DNA from: Oscillospiraceae bacterium
GTDB taxonomy: Bacteria > Bacillota > Clostridia > Oscillospirales > Ruminococcaceae
Reading direction: 5' to 3'
Assembly (NCBI GenBank): GCA_015067185.1
Contig: SVMZ01000033.1
Span: 1-35,744 of the forward strand
Length of the DNA: 35,744 bases
Shown here: positions 1 through 7,800 of the stretch, one piece after another
Position numbering within the stretch: the first letter of the stretch is position 1
How the letters are laid out: each line of letters starts with the position of its first letter
Program-made: the position numbers and the translations under genes
Notes under the pieces: model-generated
The model's input: only the letters and a program-made list of their open reading frames with translations
The model's database searches: none
Told to the model about the DNA's origin: nothing

Positions 1-2
1 TT

Positions 3-746
3 CACGTTACGATTACTGATTCGGATGATTCATCCATCAAACAAACCCTCCAAGCCCGCTATATCATCGGTGCAGACGGCGCCAATTCCTTTGTCCGCCG
101 CACCTTTTTCCCGAAATTCCATGGAAGGAGCTATGTATCCATTCAGCAATGGTTTGCAGCCGAGAAACCGCTTTTCTCTCCCGGCTCCCCATCCCCTCTT
201 CCAAAATCTCCTGCACCTTATTATTCCTGTATTTTTGATTCTAAAATCACCGATTGCTATTCCTGGTCTGTTTCCAAGGATGGATTTCTCATTTTTGGCG
301 GTGCCTATCCCGCTAAAAATTGTCGCAGGCATTTCGAATTGCAAAAACAAAAACTCGCTGCACATGGTTTTGATCTCTCTGCACCTCTCCATACCGAGGC
401 ATGTCAGGTTCTGCGCCCTGCCTCACCTTCTCATTTCTGTACCGGTAAAAACGGTGTCTTCCTTATCGGTGAGGCTGCAGGTTTTGTCAGTCCCAGTTCT
501 CTCGAAGGAATCAGCAGTGCACTGGAAAGTGCCCGTCTGCTTGCCCATATTTTGCGTGACCGTCTATCCGATTCTCCGCAGCGTCTTGCCGCTGCCTATT
601 CCCGCGCTACGCTTCCTCTGCGCATCAAACTTCTGCTGAAGCTTTTGAAATGCCCCTTTATGTATCAACCATTCCTGCGTCGTCTTGTCATGGCCAGCGG
701 CCTTCAGTCCATCAAGATGGAGCATCAAACCGATAAAAACATATGA
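3..746 (+). CDS. FAD-dependent oxidoreductase, geranylgeranyl-reductase-like (5' truncated)
   Basis: The reading frame is open from the first base, so the N-terminus with the Rossmann GxGxxG lies outside the window. About 247 residues are present. A GADGANS motif early in the fragment matches the second FAD-contact (DG) motif of the flavin monooxygenase / geranylgeranyl reductase superfamily. The stretch GEAAGFVSPSSLEGIS, near base 470, matches the GDAAG...GEGI motif that binds the FAD ribityl/pyrophosphate. A family member would use NAD(P)H or reduced ferredoxin to reduce an isoprenoid or another unsaturated substrate; the actual substrate cannot be read from this fragment. The C-terminal part is basic and helical. 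It ends 28 bp before aroQ, so the two genes probably share a transcript. Confidence 0.75.
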   Translation, partial: HVTITDSDDSSIKQTLQARYIIGADGANSFVRRTFFPKFHGRSYVSIQQWFAAEKPLFSPGSPSPLPKSPAPYYSCIFDSKITDCYSWSVSKDGFLIFGGAYPAKNCRRHFELQKQKLAAHGFDLSAPLHTEACQVLRPASPSHFCTGKNGVFLIGEAAGFVSPSSLEGISSALESARLLAHILRDRLSDSPQRLAAAYSRATLPLRIKLLLKLLKCPFMYQPFLRRLVMASGLQSIKMEHQTDKNI

Positions 747-774
747 TATTTTAAACCAGAAAGGATGCTTTTCC

Positions 775-1212
775 ATGTCCAATCCCAAAATTGCCGTTAT
801 CAATGGTCCCAATATCAACCTCACCGGCGAACGTGAGCCCGGCATCTACGGCGCCGATACTCTTGACAGCATCAACCGCGAAATTGCCGCCCATGCAGAG
901 CAGCTCGGTCTTGATTGCAGTTTCTTCCAATCCAACCATGAGGGAGCCATCATCGATTACCTTCACTCTCTTCGCCACGACTATGCCGGCGTTATTATCA
1001 ATGCCGGAGCCTATACACATTACAGTTATGCCATCCGTGATGCCATCTCCGCAATCCATCTTCCCTGCATTGAAGTCCACATGTCCAATGTTTTTTCCCG
1101 GGATGAGTTCCGTCACAAATCCACAATCAGCGCTGTTTGCGTCGGAACCATTGCAGGTTTTGGCAAAAATAGCTATATTTTAGCTACAGATGCTATAAAA
1201 AAACTTATATGA
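775..1212 (+). CDS. aroQ: Type II 3-dehydroquinate dehydratase
   Basis: A 145-aa cytoplasmic enzyme of the shikimate pathway that converts 3-dehydroquinate to 3-dehydroshikimate. The length is right for the small dodecameric type II family. The N-terminal motif NGPNINLTGEREPGIYG carries the catalytic Arg20 and Tyr25. QSNHEGAIIDYLH and INAGAYTHYSYAIRDAI follow in the usual order, then the EVHMSN segment with the catalytic histidine. The ATG at 775 is chosen because AGAAAGGA lies just upstream and translation begins directly at the conserved IAVINGPN strand. Upstream in-frame codons would add a tail overlapping the preceding gene. Confidence 0.95.
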   Translation: MSNPKIAVINGPNINLTGEREPGIYGADTLDSINREIAAHAEQLGLDCSFFQSNHEGAIIDYLHSLRHDYAGVIINAGAYTHYSYAIRDAISAIHLPCIEVHMSNVFSRDEFRHKSTISAVCVGTIAGFGKNSYILATDAIKKLI

Positions 1213-1233
1213 TACAGGAAATTGAAAAACCAC

Positions 1234-1262
1234 TTGAAATCATCGCAAAAATAGGTTAAAAT
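1234..1262 (+). promoter_or_regulatory. Sigma-A-type promoter of efp
   Basis: TTGAAA at 1234-1239 and TAAAAT at 1257-1262 are separated by exactly 17 bp, about 50 bp upstream of the efp start. This suggests efp has its own promoter in addition to any read-through from aroQ. Confidence 0.65.
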
Positions 1263-1315
1263 ATTAGGGTATGAACTATGCTTTTCAAATAGATTTCTAA
1301 TGGAGGATGTAAACT

Positions 1316-1873
1316 ATGATTACAGCTGGCGATTTCAGAAACGGCGTTACTTTTGACGATGGCGGCAATGTCTTCCAGATCATCGAGTTCCAGCACGTTA
1401 AACCCGGTAAGGGCGCTGCATTTGTTCGCACCAAGATCAGAAACGTTATCTCCGGTTCTGTTACTGAGCGTACTTTCAACCCCACCGATAAGTTCCCCAC
1501 CGCTTTTATTGAGCGCAAAGACATGACCTATTCCTACAACGATGGCGATCTTTATTACTTCATGGATAACGAGACCTATGAGTCCGTTCCCATCAACGCT
1601 GACGTTCTCGGTGAGGCTTTCAAATTCGTTAAAGAGAATATGGAAGTTAAGGTTCTTTCTTACAAGGGCAATGTTTTCGGCGTAGAACCCCCCAACTTTG
1701 TTGAACTCGAAGTTGTCAAAACCGAGCCCGGCGTACGCGGCAACACTGCTACCAACGTTACCAAACCCGCTGTCCTTGAGACCGGCGCAGAGATCAAGGT
1801 TCCCATCTTTATTGATGAGGGCACCATGATTCGCGTTGATACCCGCACCGGTGAATACATGGAGCGTGCCTAA
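1316..1873 (+). CDS. efp: Elongation factor P
   Basis: A 185-aa translation factor with the standard three-domain length. It binds between the P and E sites of ribosomes stalled at polyproline and promotes peptide-bond formation. The KOW-like N-terminal domain holds the loop [10 protein letters not shown]; Lys32 at its tip is at the position that carries the post-translational modification in many bacteria. The central domain contains [15 protein letters not shown] and the C-terminal OB-like domain ends with [19 protein letters not shown]. No EF-P modification gene (epmA/epmB, ymfI-like or earP) is visible in the window. GGAGG at 1302-1306 gives a 9-nt spacing to the ATG. Confidence 0.96.
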   Translation: MITAGDFRNGVTFDDGGNVFQIIEFQHVKPGKGAAFVRTKIRNVISGSVTERTFNPTDKFPTAFIERKDMTYSYNDGDLYYFMDNETYESVPINADVLGEAFKFVKENMEVKVLSYKGNVFGVEPPNFVELEVVKTEPGVRGNTATNVTKPAVLETGAEIKVPIFIDEGTMIRVDTRTGEYMERA

Positions 1874-1876
1874 TTG

Positions 1877-1895
1877 TTTTTGATCCAATCAAAAA
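1877..1895 (+). repeat. Short AT-rich inverted repeat after efp
   Basis: TTTTTGAT (1877-1884) and ATCAAAAA (1888-1895) form an 8-bp stem with a 3-nt loop right after the efp stop. There is no T-run on the + strand, so it is not a convincing terminator; it may be an mRNA 3'-end stabiliser or a weak attenuation site. Confidence 0.35.
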
Positions 1896-1946
1896 TAGCT
1901 TCATGATTCCATATTTCATTAAGATTTTTGCAAGGAGGTTCTGTCC

Positions 1947-2408
1947 ATGATGTCAGAAAAACTTGCTCACCTTCAGGGCTTCATCGAAGGCAGCGAGATT
2001 GACCCCAACACCAAAGAGGGTAAAATCATCTATGCTCTCACCGATATTCTTCAGGACGTTCTCGAAAGCATTGCCATGCTCGAGGAAGAGGTTGCCGATA
2101 TGGGCGATCAGGTCGACGATATCGATGCTGATCTTCAGACTCTCGAAGATTTCTGCTATGAGATCGACGATGACGAGTGCGACTGTGATTGTGATTGCGA
2201 CGACGAGTGCGATTGCTGCGATGAAGATTTCACCTATGAGATTGTTTGTCCCAAGTGCGAAAACACCATCTGCATTGATGACGATGTTCTCGAGCTCGGC
2301 GAACTCACCTGCCCGAACTGCGGCGAACTGCTTGAGTTTGAGCTGGAAGAGGATGACTGCGATTGCGATTGCGACTGTGAATGCGGCTGCGACTGCAATA
2401 ACGAGTAA
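1947..2408 (+). CDS. CD1247-type N-terminal domain protein with zinc ribbon and Asp/Cys-rich tracts
   Basis: A 153-aa acidic protein. Residues 1-75 (EKLAHLQGFIEGSEID..., ending in heptad-like acidic helices) resemble the N-terminal domain of the clostridial CD1247 family, whose function is unknown. It then has an alternating Asp/Cys stretch (DCDCDCDDECDCC) and a zinc-ribbon-like module with CPKC and CPNC knuckles about 20 residues apart. It ends in a second Asp/Cys tail (DCDCDCDCECGCDC). No membrane segment or signal peptide is seen. AGGAGG at 1933-1938 supports the ATG at 1947 (another ATG follows at 1950). The gene lies between efp and the FMN riboswitch. A role in metal or redox sensing is only an inference from composition. 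Confidence 0.8.
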   Translation: MMSEKLAHLQGFIEGSEIDPNTKEGKIIYALTDILQDVLESIAMLEEEVADMGDQVDDIDADLQTLEDFCYEIDDDECDCDCDCDDECDCCDEDFTYEIVCPKCENTICIDDDVLELGELTCPNCGELLEFELEEDDCDCDCDCECGCDCNNE

Positions 2409-2427
2409 TTCTTACTGAAAACATTGA

Positions 2428-2582
2428 ATACGTTTCGGGGCGAGGTGAAATTCCTCACCGGCGGTAAAGAGACATCCGGCATTGCCGTTTCGTCTACAAG
2501 TCCGAGGGCCAACCGCATCAGCGGTGCGCAGAACCGGTTAGATTCCGGTACCGACGGTACAGTCCGGATAAGGAAGCGTTGT
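2428..2582 (+). promoter_or_regulatory. FMN riboswitch (RFN element)
   Basis: The conserved RFN blocks occur in order: TTCGGGGC, AGGTGAAATTCCTCACCGGCGG, a variable region, an AGTCCGAG/GGCC segment, CCGGTTAGATTCCGG, then CCGACGGTACAGTCCGGAT and GGAAG. Bases near 2428-2436 can close the P1 stem with 2572-2581. FMN binding would favour the intrinsic terminator at 2650 and switch off the riboflavin transporter downstream. Confidence 0.95.
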
Positions 2583-2649
2583 GAAAATATAACGGTCTGA
2601 TACAGTTGTTCTGCTGTGTCTCTGTCTTACTGTTATAGAATTCGTTTTT

Positions 2650-2684
2650 AAGCTCCCCCGATCTTCGGTGGGAGCTTCTTTTTA
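2650..2684 (+). terminator. Intrinsic terminator of the FMN riboswitch expression platform
   Basis: AAGCTCCC (2650-2657) pairs perfectly with GGGAGCTT (2670-2677), closing a 12-nt loop, followed by a T-rich tail. It lies between the aptamer and the ribU start, the place expected for a transcription-termination platform. Confidence 0.85.
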
Positions 2685-2710
2685 TTCTTTTTTGGAAAGT
2701 AGTGATTTTT

Positions 2711-3304
2711 ATGACAAACAACAAACCCGCCTTTTCCCGTCATCTTCGCATGCTTACAGCAACAGCCATGCTTTCTGCCATCGCTGTCGTGCTGGTTTAT
2801 CTTATCCATTTCCCCCTTCTCCCTGCAGCAGCATTTCTGGAATACGATCCCGCTGATGTTCCCATCTTTTTTGTCGCCCTAGTTTTCGGTCCCTGGTGGG
2901 CTCTCGGGATGACGGCCGTTGTATCTCTTATTCAAGGACTCACCGTCAGTGCCGCAAGCGGTGTAACCGGTATTATCATGCACTTTGTGGCTACCGGCTC
3001 TTTTGCTGTTATCGCCGGCTTTATTTCCGGCAGCTACCGAAACAGCACAACTCCCTCCATGATTAAGCAGCCCTCTCTCACTAAGGCCATTGTTGCCTTT
3101 TCCATTGGTGTACTTACCATGACCTCACTTATGGCCGGAATGAACCTCATCTTTACCCCCCTCTTCATGGGAACCCCTCTCAAAACCGTTCTTCAGATGC
3201 TGATTCCTGTCATCATTCCTTTTAATCTTTTAAAATCCATTATCAATGCCATTATCGCATTTCTTTTATATACGGCACTGCGCAAACCCCTCAGCAAGCT
3301 TTAA
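2711..3304 (+). CDS. ribU: Riboflavin ECF transporter S component RibU
   Basis: A 197-aa integral membrane protein with about six hydrophobic helices, the size and topology of ECF-transporter substrate-binding (S) subunits. The EYDPADVPIFFVALVFGPWWALG segment is typical of RibU, and the FMN riboswitch just upstream fixes the ligand as riboflavin/FMN. It needs the shared EcfA/EcfA'/EcfT energising module, which is not in this window. GGAAAG at 2694-2699 gives an 11-nt spacing to the ATG at 2711. A GTG at 2702 is only 2 nt from that site and is less likely. Confidence 0.92.
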   Translation: MTNNKPAFSRHLRMLTATAMLSAIAVVLVYLIHFPLLPAAAFLEYDPADVPIFFVALVFGPWWALGMTAVVSLIQGLTVSAASGVTGIIMHFVATGSFAVIAGFISGSYRNSTTPSMIKQPSLTKAIVAFSIGVLTMTSLMAGMNLIFTPLFMGTPLKTVLQMLIPVIIPFNLLKSIINAIIAFLLYTALRKPLSKL

Positions 3305-3335
3305 TTTCATATTTCATCATCATTTTCCAATTGTT

Positions 3336-3364
3336 TTGACTTTCTTTCGGAATCGTATTATAAT
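3336..3364 (+). promoter_or_regulatory. Near-consensus sigma-A promoter
   Basis: TTGACT (3336-3341), a 17-bp spacer and a perfect TATAAT (3359-3364) lie 41 bp before the hydrolase start. It probably drives the nicotinamidase-nadE pair. Confidence 0.8.
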
Positions 3365-3405
3365 AGACACAGTAAACATCTTTTTCATGGAAGGATGAAC
3401 CGTTC

Positions 3406-3939
3406 ATGTCGTCTTCACGCCTTTTGCTTGTCATTGATATGCAAAACGATTTTATTGATGGCGCTCTCGGCACAGCCGAAGCTACTGCTATTGTGCCAAA
3501 AGTTGCCGAAAAAATAGCCGCTTACCGCAATCACGGTTACTCTGTCATTTTCACAAGAGATACCCATTACGATAACTATATGACCACGCAGGAGGGGAAA
3601 AACCTCCCGGTTCCCCATTGTATCAAAGGTACCGCAGGCTGGAATCTTTCTCCTGTACTGGCTGTTTCCGACAGTGAAGTTATCGATAAACCTTCTTTTG
3701 GTTCCCTTGCCCTTGCCCAGCGGGTCCTTGATCTCAACAATACTGCCGGCGGCTTTGAAAGAATTGAACTGATTGGGCTTTGCACCGATATCTGCGTTAT
3801 CTCCAACGCCATGATTCTGAAAGCACAGCTTCCCGAAGTTGAAATACAAGTCGATTCTTCCTGCTGCGCCGGTGTTACACCGGAAAGTCATCTTAACGCA
3901 CTTTCTGCCATGAAAATGTGCCAGATCTCTGTTATCTGA
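3406..3939 (+). CDS. Nicotinamidase-like cysteine hydrolase (isochorismatase family)
   Basis: A 177-aa cytoplasmic alpha/beta hydrolase. The isochorismatase-type triad is visible: Asp11 in VIDMQNDF, Lys95 in VIDKPSFGS and Cys130 in CTDICV. The divalent-metal site that distinguishes nicotinamidases (PncA) also appears present: Asp52 and His54 in RDTH, and His71 in VPHC. Together with nadE 44 bp downstream, this argues for hydrolysis of nicotinamide to nicotinate in NAD salvage, though other small amides cannot be excluded. GGAAGGA is placed 10 nt before the ATG. Confidence 0.87.
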   Translation: MSSSRLLLVIDMQNDFIDGALGTAEATAIVPKVAEKIAAYRNHGYSVIFTRDTHYDNYMTTQEGKNLPVPHCIKGTAGWNLSPVLAVSDSEVIDKPSFGSLALAQRVLDLNNTAGGFERIELIGLCTDICVISNAMILKAQLPEVEIQVDSSCCAGVTPESHLNALSAMKMCQISVI

Positions 3940-3983
3940 CCGAAAAAGAAATATAATATGGTTCGACCGAAAGGACAGATATT

Positions 3984-4739
3984 ATGGAATTCAATGCCGA
4001 AAAAGTTAAAAATGATATTGTTGCGTGGATACGTGACTGGTTTGAAGTAAACGGCAAAGGCTGTAATGCCGTACTTGGTGTATCCGGTGGAAAAGACAGT
4101 TCTGTTGCCGCCGCCCTCTGTGTCGAAGCGCTGGGAAAAGACCGTGTGATCGGTGTTCTCATGCCTAACGGCACACAGTTTGATATTGATGTATCTCAAG
4201 CACTGGTGGAATTTCTCGGAATCAGAAACTACACCATCAATATTCACGATGCCTATCAGGGCATGCTCTCTGAAATTCAAAAACAAATTGATGTTCAAAA
4301 CCAGACCATCGTCAATCTTCCTCCCCGTCTCCGCATGGCAGCAGTTTACGCCGTCTCTCAATCCATGAACGGCCGCGTTGTCAACACCTGTAACCTCTCG
4401 GAGGATTGGGTCGGTTATTCTACCCGCTACGGTGACAGCGCCGGTGACTTCAGCCCTCTTTCCAAGCTAACCGTGGACGAAGTTAAGGCCGTGGGACGCG
4501 CCTTGGGACTTCCCTCTATGTTTGTGGATAAGGTTCCCATTGACGGTCTCTGCGGCAAAACAGATGAAGATAACCTGGGCTTCACCTATGCTGTGCTGGA
4601 TAAATATATCCGCGAAGGTATCTGCGAAGACCCGGAAACGAAAGCAGTCATCGATCGGAAGCGCCGATTCAGCAAATTCAAACTGGAACTGATGCCCTGC
4701 TTCCCCTATGACGCACCGATCCTCGCTGCCGATGAATAA
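3984..4739 (+). CDS. nadE: NAD+ synthase (ammonia-dependent type)
   Basis: A 251-aa N-type ATP pyrophosphatase that adenylates and amidates deamido-NAD to NAD+. The PP-loop SGGKDSS is at residues 34-40. NTCNLSEDWVGY, DSAGDFSPL and the C-terminal DGLCGKTDEDNLGFTY loop match NadE. There is no glutaminase (nitrilase) domain, so it should use free ammonia or ammonia from a partner. GAAAGGA (3969-3975) supports the start. It is the second gene of the NAD unit after the nicotinamidase-like hydrolase, and it is followed by a new promoter. Confidence 0.95.
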   Translation: MEFNAEKVKNDIVAWIRDWFEVNGKGCNAVLGVSGGKDSSVAAALCVEALGKDRVIGVLMPNGTQFDIDVSQALVEFLGIRNYTINIHDAYQGMLSEIQKQIDVQNQTIVNLPPRLRMAAVYAVSQSMNGRVVNTCNLSEDWVGYSTRYGDSAGDFSPLSKLTVDEVKAVGRALGLPSMFVDKVPIDGLCGKTDEDNLGFTYAVLDKYIREGICEDPETKAVIDRKRRFSKFKLELMPCFPYDAPILAADE

Positions 4740-4770
4740 TTGGTAAAACCAAAATTTTTTCATCCATCTA

Positions 4771-4799
4771 TTGATTTTTCCGCAAAAATAATATATACT
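4771..4799 (+). promoter_or_regulatory. Promoter of the hyd maturation operon leader
   Basis: TTGATT (4771-4776) and TATACT (4794-4799) are 17 bp apart in the gap after nadE. No comparable promoter is seen between the downstream hairpin (4881-4904) and the first gene at 4966. Transcription of the operon therefore probably starts near 4806 and runs through that hairpin. Confidence 0.6.
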
Positions 4800-4805
4800 A
4801 AATAG

Positions 4806-4910
4806 GTACATTAAACATCACACCTGACCGAAAGATCCAACCTGGTTCTGACTGAAAGGCTCGGCGTTATTCGTACTTTCATGCTGTGCCTTTCCGCACA
4901 GCATTTTTTT
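4806..4910 (+). ncRNA. Structured leader RNA with putative conditional terminator upstream of TM1266-hydEGF
   Basis: The ~105-nt leader contains two imperfect copies of CTGACYGAAAG (4824-4834 and 4848-4858). Between them is a small hairpin (AGA/TCT and CCA/TGG around 4833-4849). CCGA (4828-4831) can pair with TCGG (4861-4864). GAAAGGC (4854-4860) is perfectly complementary to GCCTTTC (4888-4894), which overlaps the terminator's 5' arm and loop. That gives a simple antiterminator alternative. I cannot match the leader to a known riboswitch class, and the structure is unvalidated inference. Confidence 0.45.
4881..4910 (+). terminator. Intrinsic terminator in the hyd operon leader
   Basis: ATGCTGTGC (4881-4889) pairs perfectly with GCACAGCAT (4896-4904) around a 6-nt loop, directly followed by six T. 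It could end nadE transcripts and also act as an attenuator for the promoter at 4771. Confidence 0.85.
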
Positions 4911-4965
4911 ATTTTCTTGTTGTCATCTTTCCCGTCAGCGGCAAACAAGTTTGGAGGTCAAACAC

Positions 4966-5217
4966 ATGGAAACACGCATCGCCCTTATGGCCATCATTGT
5001 TGAAAATGAGAACTCCGTGGAACAGCTTAACGCACTTCTCCACGATTACGGCAAATATATCATCGGCCGCATGGGCATTCCCTACCGCGAAAAGAAAATC
5101 AACATCATCAGCATTGCCATCGATGCCCCGCAGGACACCATTGCCGCACTCTCCGGTAAAATCGGTAACCTGGACGGTATCAATGTCAAAACTGCTTACT
5201 CCAATGTCACTGCCTGA
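4966..5217 (+). CDS. TM1266-family putative [FeFe]-hydrogenase system regulator
   Basis: An 83-aa small cytoplasmic protein with an ACT/NikR-C-like beta-alpha-beta pattern (RIALMAIIVENENSVEQLN..., then INIISIAIDAPQDTIAALSGKIGNLDGINVKTAYS). The size, sequence style and position just ahead of hydE match the TM1266 family linked to iron-only hydrogenase maturation loci. Its biochemical role is not established and a regulatory role is inferred from its fold and context. GGAGG at 4953-4957 gives an 8-nt spacing to the ATG. Its stop is followed immediately by the hydE start region, suggesting translational coupling. Confidence 0.85.
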   Translation: METRIALMAIIVENENSVEQLNALLHDYGKYIIGRMGIPYREKKINIISIAIDAPQDTIAALSGKIGNLDGINVKTAYSNVTA

Positions 5218-5223
5218 TTGCCA

Positions 5224-6270
5224 ATGAATCATATTTTTTCACTTATCGATAAACTGGAGCGTGAGCACTCGCTCTCCCTCTCCGAATACGAGTATCTCAT
5301 CTCCAATCGGACTGATGAAACAGCACAATATATTGCCGAAAAAGCTGTCCGGATCAGAAAATCCATTTACTCCAACAAGGTTTACATCCGCGGCTTGATC
5401 GAGATCAGCAACATCTGCAAAAACGATTGTCTCTATTGCGGCATCCGCTGCAGCAACCACACCTGCGATCGTTACCGTCTTTCTCCGGAGCAGATTCTGC
5501 AATGCTGTTATGATGGCTACAAGCTTGGATTCCGCACCTTTGTTATGCAGGGCGGTGAGGATCCTTATTTTACGGATGAGCTTCTCTGTGAGCTGATCGG
5601 CAACATCAAAAAAGCTTACCCCGATTGTGCTGTGACCCTTTCGCTGGGAGAACGTGACAGGGCAAGCTATCAGCGACTCTTTGATGCCGGTGCCGACCGC
5701 TATCTGCTCCGCCATGAGACTGCCGATACGCTTCACTATTCCAAGCTGCATCCAAAAGAACTGACACTTGCCAACCGCATGCGCTGCCTCCGGGACCTGA
5801 AAGATATTGGCTTCCAGACCGGTTGCGGATTTATGGTGGGCTCCCCCTACCAAACCCCTAGATATATTGCTGAAGATCTTCAATTCATTGAGCAATTCAA
5901 ACCGGATATGTGCGGTATTGGACCCTTTATCCCCCACAAAGATACACCCTTCCGCGATTACCCGGCAGGAAGCGTGGATTTTACCTGTTACCTGCTCTCC
6001 ATCATTCGCCTGCTCCATCCTCCTGTATTGCTCCCGGCCACAACGGCTCTTGGCACATTGGAGCCCAATGGACGGGAAAAAGGCATTCTTTCCGGTGCCA
6101 ATGTCGTTATGCCCAATCTCTCTCCCACCGATGTCAGAAGCAAATATATGCTCTACAACAACAAACTCTCCAGCGGCGGCGAATCCGCACAGCACATTAA
6201 AGAGCTTGCGGATCGCATGGAAGCAATTGGCTATCAAATTGCCATGACCCGCGGGGATATTAAACTTTAA
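5224..6270 (+). CDS. hydE: [FeFe] hydrogenase H-cluster radical SAM maturase HydE
   Basis: A 348-aa radical SAM enzyme that works with HydG and HydF to build the 2Fe subcluster, in particular the dithiomethylamine bridge. The radical SAM CX3CX2C motif is CKNDCLYC (Cys65, Cys69, Cys72). MQGGEDPYF, the LSLGER strand and HPKELTLANRMRCLRDL follow in HydE order. There is no clear Shine-Dalgarno site: a TTG at 5218 directly follows the previous stop and the ATG is at 5224, so translation probably depends on coupling to the upstream gene. The start is therefore uncertain by two codons. Confidence 0.94.
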   Translation: MNHIFSLIDKLEREHSLSLSEYEYLISNRTDETAQYIAEKAVRIRKSIYSNKVYIRGLIEISNICKNDCLYCGIRCSNHTCDRYRLSPEQILQCCYDGYKLGFRTFVMQGGEDPYFTDELLCELIGNIKKAYPDCAVTLSLGERDRASYQRLFDAGADRYLLRHETADTLHYSKLHPKELTLANRMRCLRDLKDIGFQTGCGFMVGSPYQTPRYIAEDLQFIEQFKPDMCGIGPFIPHKDTPFRDYPAGSVDFTCYLLSIIRLLHPPVLLPATTALGTLEPNGREKGILSGANVVMPNLSPTDVRSKYMLYNNKLSSGGESAQHIKELADRMEAIGYQIAMTRGDIKL

Positions 6271-6312
6271 AAACTATTTAGCAAAGATACCATTCAGAAA
6301 GGAACCTTATCA

Positions 6313-7761
6313 ATGGCTGTTTATAATCCCAAATCCCTGAAAGCTGAAGAATTCATCAATGATGCCGAAATACTCGAAACGCTCGAATATGCCGATAAAA
6401 ACAAAGACAATGTTGAACTGATCGATTCTATCCTTGAAAAGGCCCGCCCCAGAAAAGGTGAATTCGGTTACACCTGTCAGGGACTCACCCACCGTGAAGC
6501 TTCTGTTCTCCTTGCATGCGAAATTCCTGAAAAAATCGAGGAGATCTACCGCATTGCCGAAGAGATCAAACTGGCATTTTACGGCAACCGTATTGTCATG
6601 TTCGCCCCGCTGTATCTCTCCAATTATTGCGTCAACGGCTGCGTATACTGTCCCTATCATCACCAGAACAAGCACATCTGCCGCAAAAAGCTGACACAGG
6701 AGGAGGTTCGCAAAGAGGTTATCGCCCTTCAGGATATGGGACACAAACGTCTTGCCATCGAAGCCGGTGAAGATCCTGTCAACAATCCTCTTGAGTATAT
6801 TCTGGAATGCATTAACACCATCTACACCACCAACCATAAAAACGGCGCTATCCGCCGTGTCAACGTCAATATTGCTGCCACCACTGTTGAAAACTACCGC
6901 CGCCTGAAAGAAGCAGGCATCGGTACCTATATCCTCTTCCAGGAGACCTATCACAAAGAAAGCTATCTCCAGCTTCATCCCACCGGCCCCAAACACGACT
7001 ATGCCTATCATACCGAGGCCATGGACAGAGCTATGGAAGGCGGCATCGATGATGTCGGTCTGGGCGTTTTGTTTGGTCTTGAGCTTTACAAATATGAGTT
7101 CGCCGGACTGCTTATGCATGCGGAACACCTTGAAGCTGTTCATGGCGTAGGTCCCCATACCATCAGCGTTCCCAGACTGAAACGTGCTGACGATATCGAT
7201 CCCGATACCTTTGACAACGGTATCTCCGACGATATTTTTGCCAAAATCACCGCCTGCATCCGTCTGGCTGTTCCCTATACCGGCATCATCATCTCCACCA
7301 GAGAATCCGAACAGGTTCGCACCAGACTGCTCAATATGGGTGTATCCCAGGTCAGCGGCGCTTCCAGAACTTCTGTCGGCGGCTATGCCGAAGAAGAGCG
7401 TCCCCACGATTCTGAACAGTTTGATGTTTCCGACCAGCGCACTCTGGATGAAGTTGTTCGTTGGCTGATGGAAAACGGACACATTCCCTCCTTCTGCACT
7501 GCCTGCTATCGCGAAGGACGCACCGGCGACCGCTTTATGAGTCTTTGCAAGAGCGGACAGATTCTTAACTGCTGCCACCCCAATGCGCTTATGACTCTTA
7601 CCGAATATCTTGTTGACTATGCTTCCGAAGAGACTAAGAAGGTCGGCTACAAGTTAATTGCCGAAGAACTCAAAAAGATTCCCAGCGAGAAGGTCCGCAC
7701 TATTGCAGAGCAGAATATCAAAGATATTCAGAACTCCAACAGACGCGATTTCCGTTTCTGA
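6313..7761 (+). CDS. hydG: [FeFe] hydrogenase H-cluster radical SAM maturase HydG
   Basis: A 482-aa radical SAM tyrosine lyase that cleaves tyrosine to p-cresol and supplies CO and CN- (as an Fe-CO-CN synthon) for the H-cluster. The SAM cluster motif is Cys106-x3-Cys110-x2-Cys113 (CVNGCVYC). The C-terminal auxiliary cluster that distinguishes HydG from ThiH is complete: Cys395-x2-Cys398-x22-Cys421. GAAAGGA precedes the ATG. It follows hydE by 42 bp and hydF by 39 bp, forming a tight maturation operon. Confidence 0.96.
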   Translation: MAVYNPKSLKAEEFINDAEILETLEYADKNKDNVELIDSILEKARPRKGEFGYTCQGLTHREASVLLACEIPEKIEEIYRIAEEIKLAFYGNRIVMFAPLYLSNYCVNGCVYCPYHHQNKHICRKKLTQEEVRKEVIALQDMGHKRLAIEAGEDPVNNPLEYILECINTIYTTNHKNGAIRRVNVNIAATTVENYRRLKEAGIGTYILFQETYHKESYLQLHPTGPKHDYAYHTEAMDRAMEGGIDDVGLGVLFGLELYKYEFAGLLMHAEHLEAVHGVGPHTISVPRLKRADDIDPDTFDNGISDDIFAKITACIRLAVPYTGIIISTRESEQVRTRLLNMGVSQVSGASRTSVGGYAEEERPHDSEQFDVSDQRTLDEVVRWLMENGHIPSFCTACYREGRTGDRFMSLCKSGQILNCCHPNALMTLTEYLVDYASEETKKVGYKLIAEELKKIPSEKVRTIAEQNIKDIQNSNRRDFRF

Positions 7762-7800
7762 TTACACCTCATTGTTTACCATTTCATAAGGAGAATTTTC

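Noticed and set aside
4806..4910. Assignment of the hyd leader to a known riboswitch class (T-box, SAM, NiCo, Moco)
   Set aside because: No diagnostic conserved blocks of these classes were recognised; left as an unassigned structured leader.
6310..7578. A 422-codon open frame on the - strand
   Set aside because: It is antisense to hydG, whose cluster motifs are complete; codon periodicity of the + strand gene explains it.
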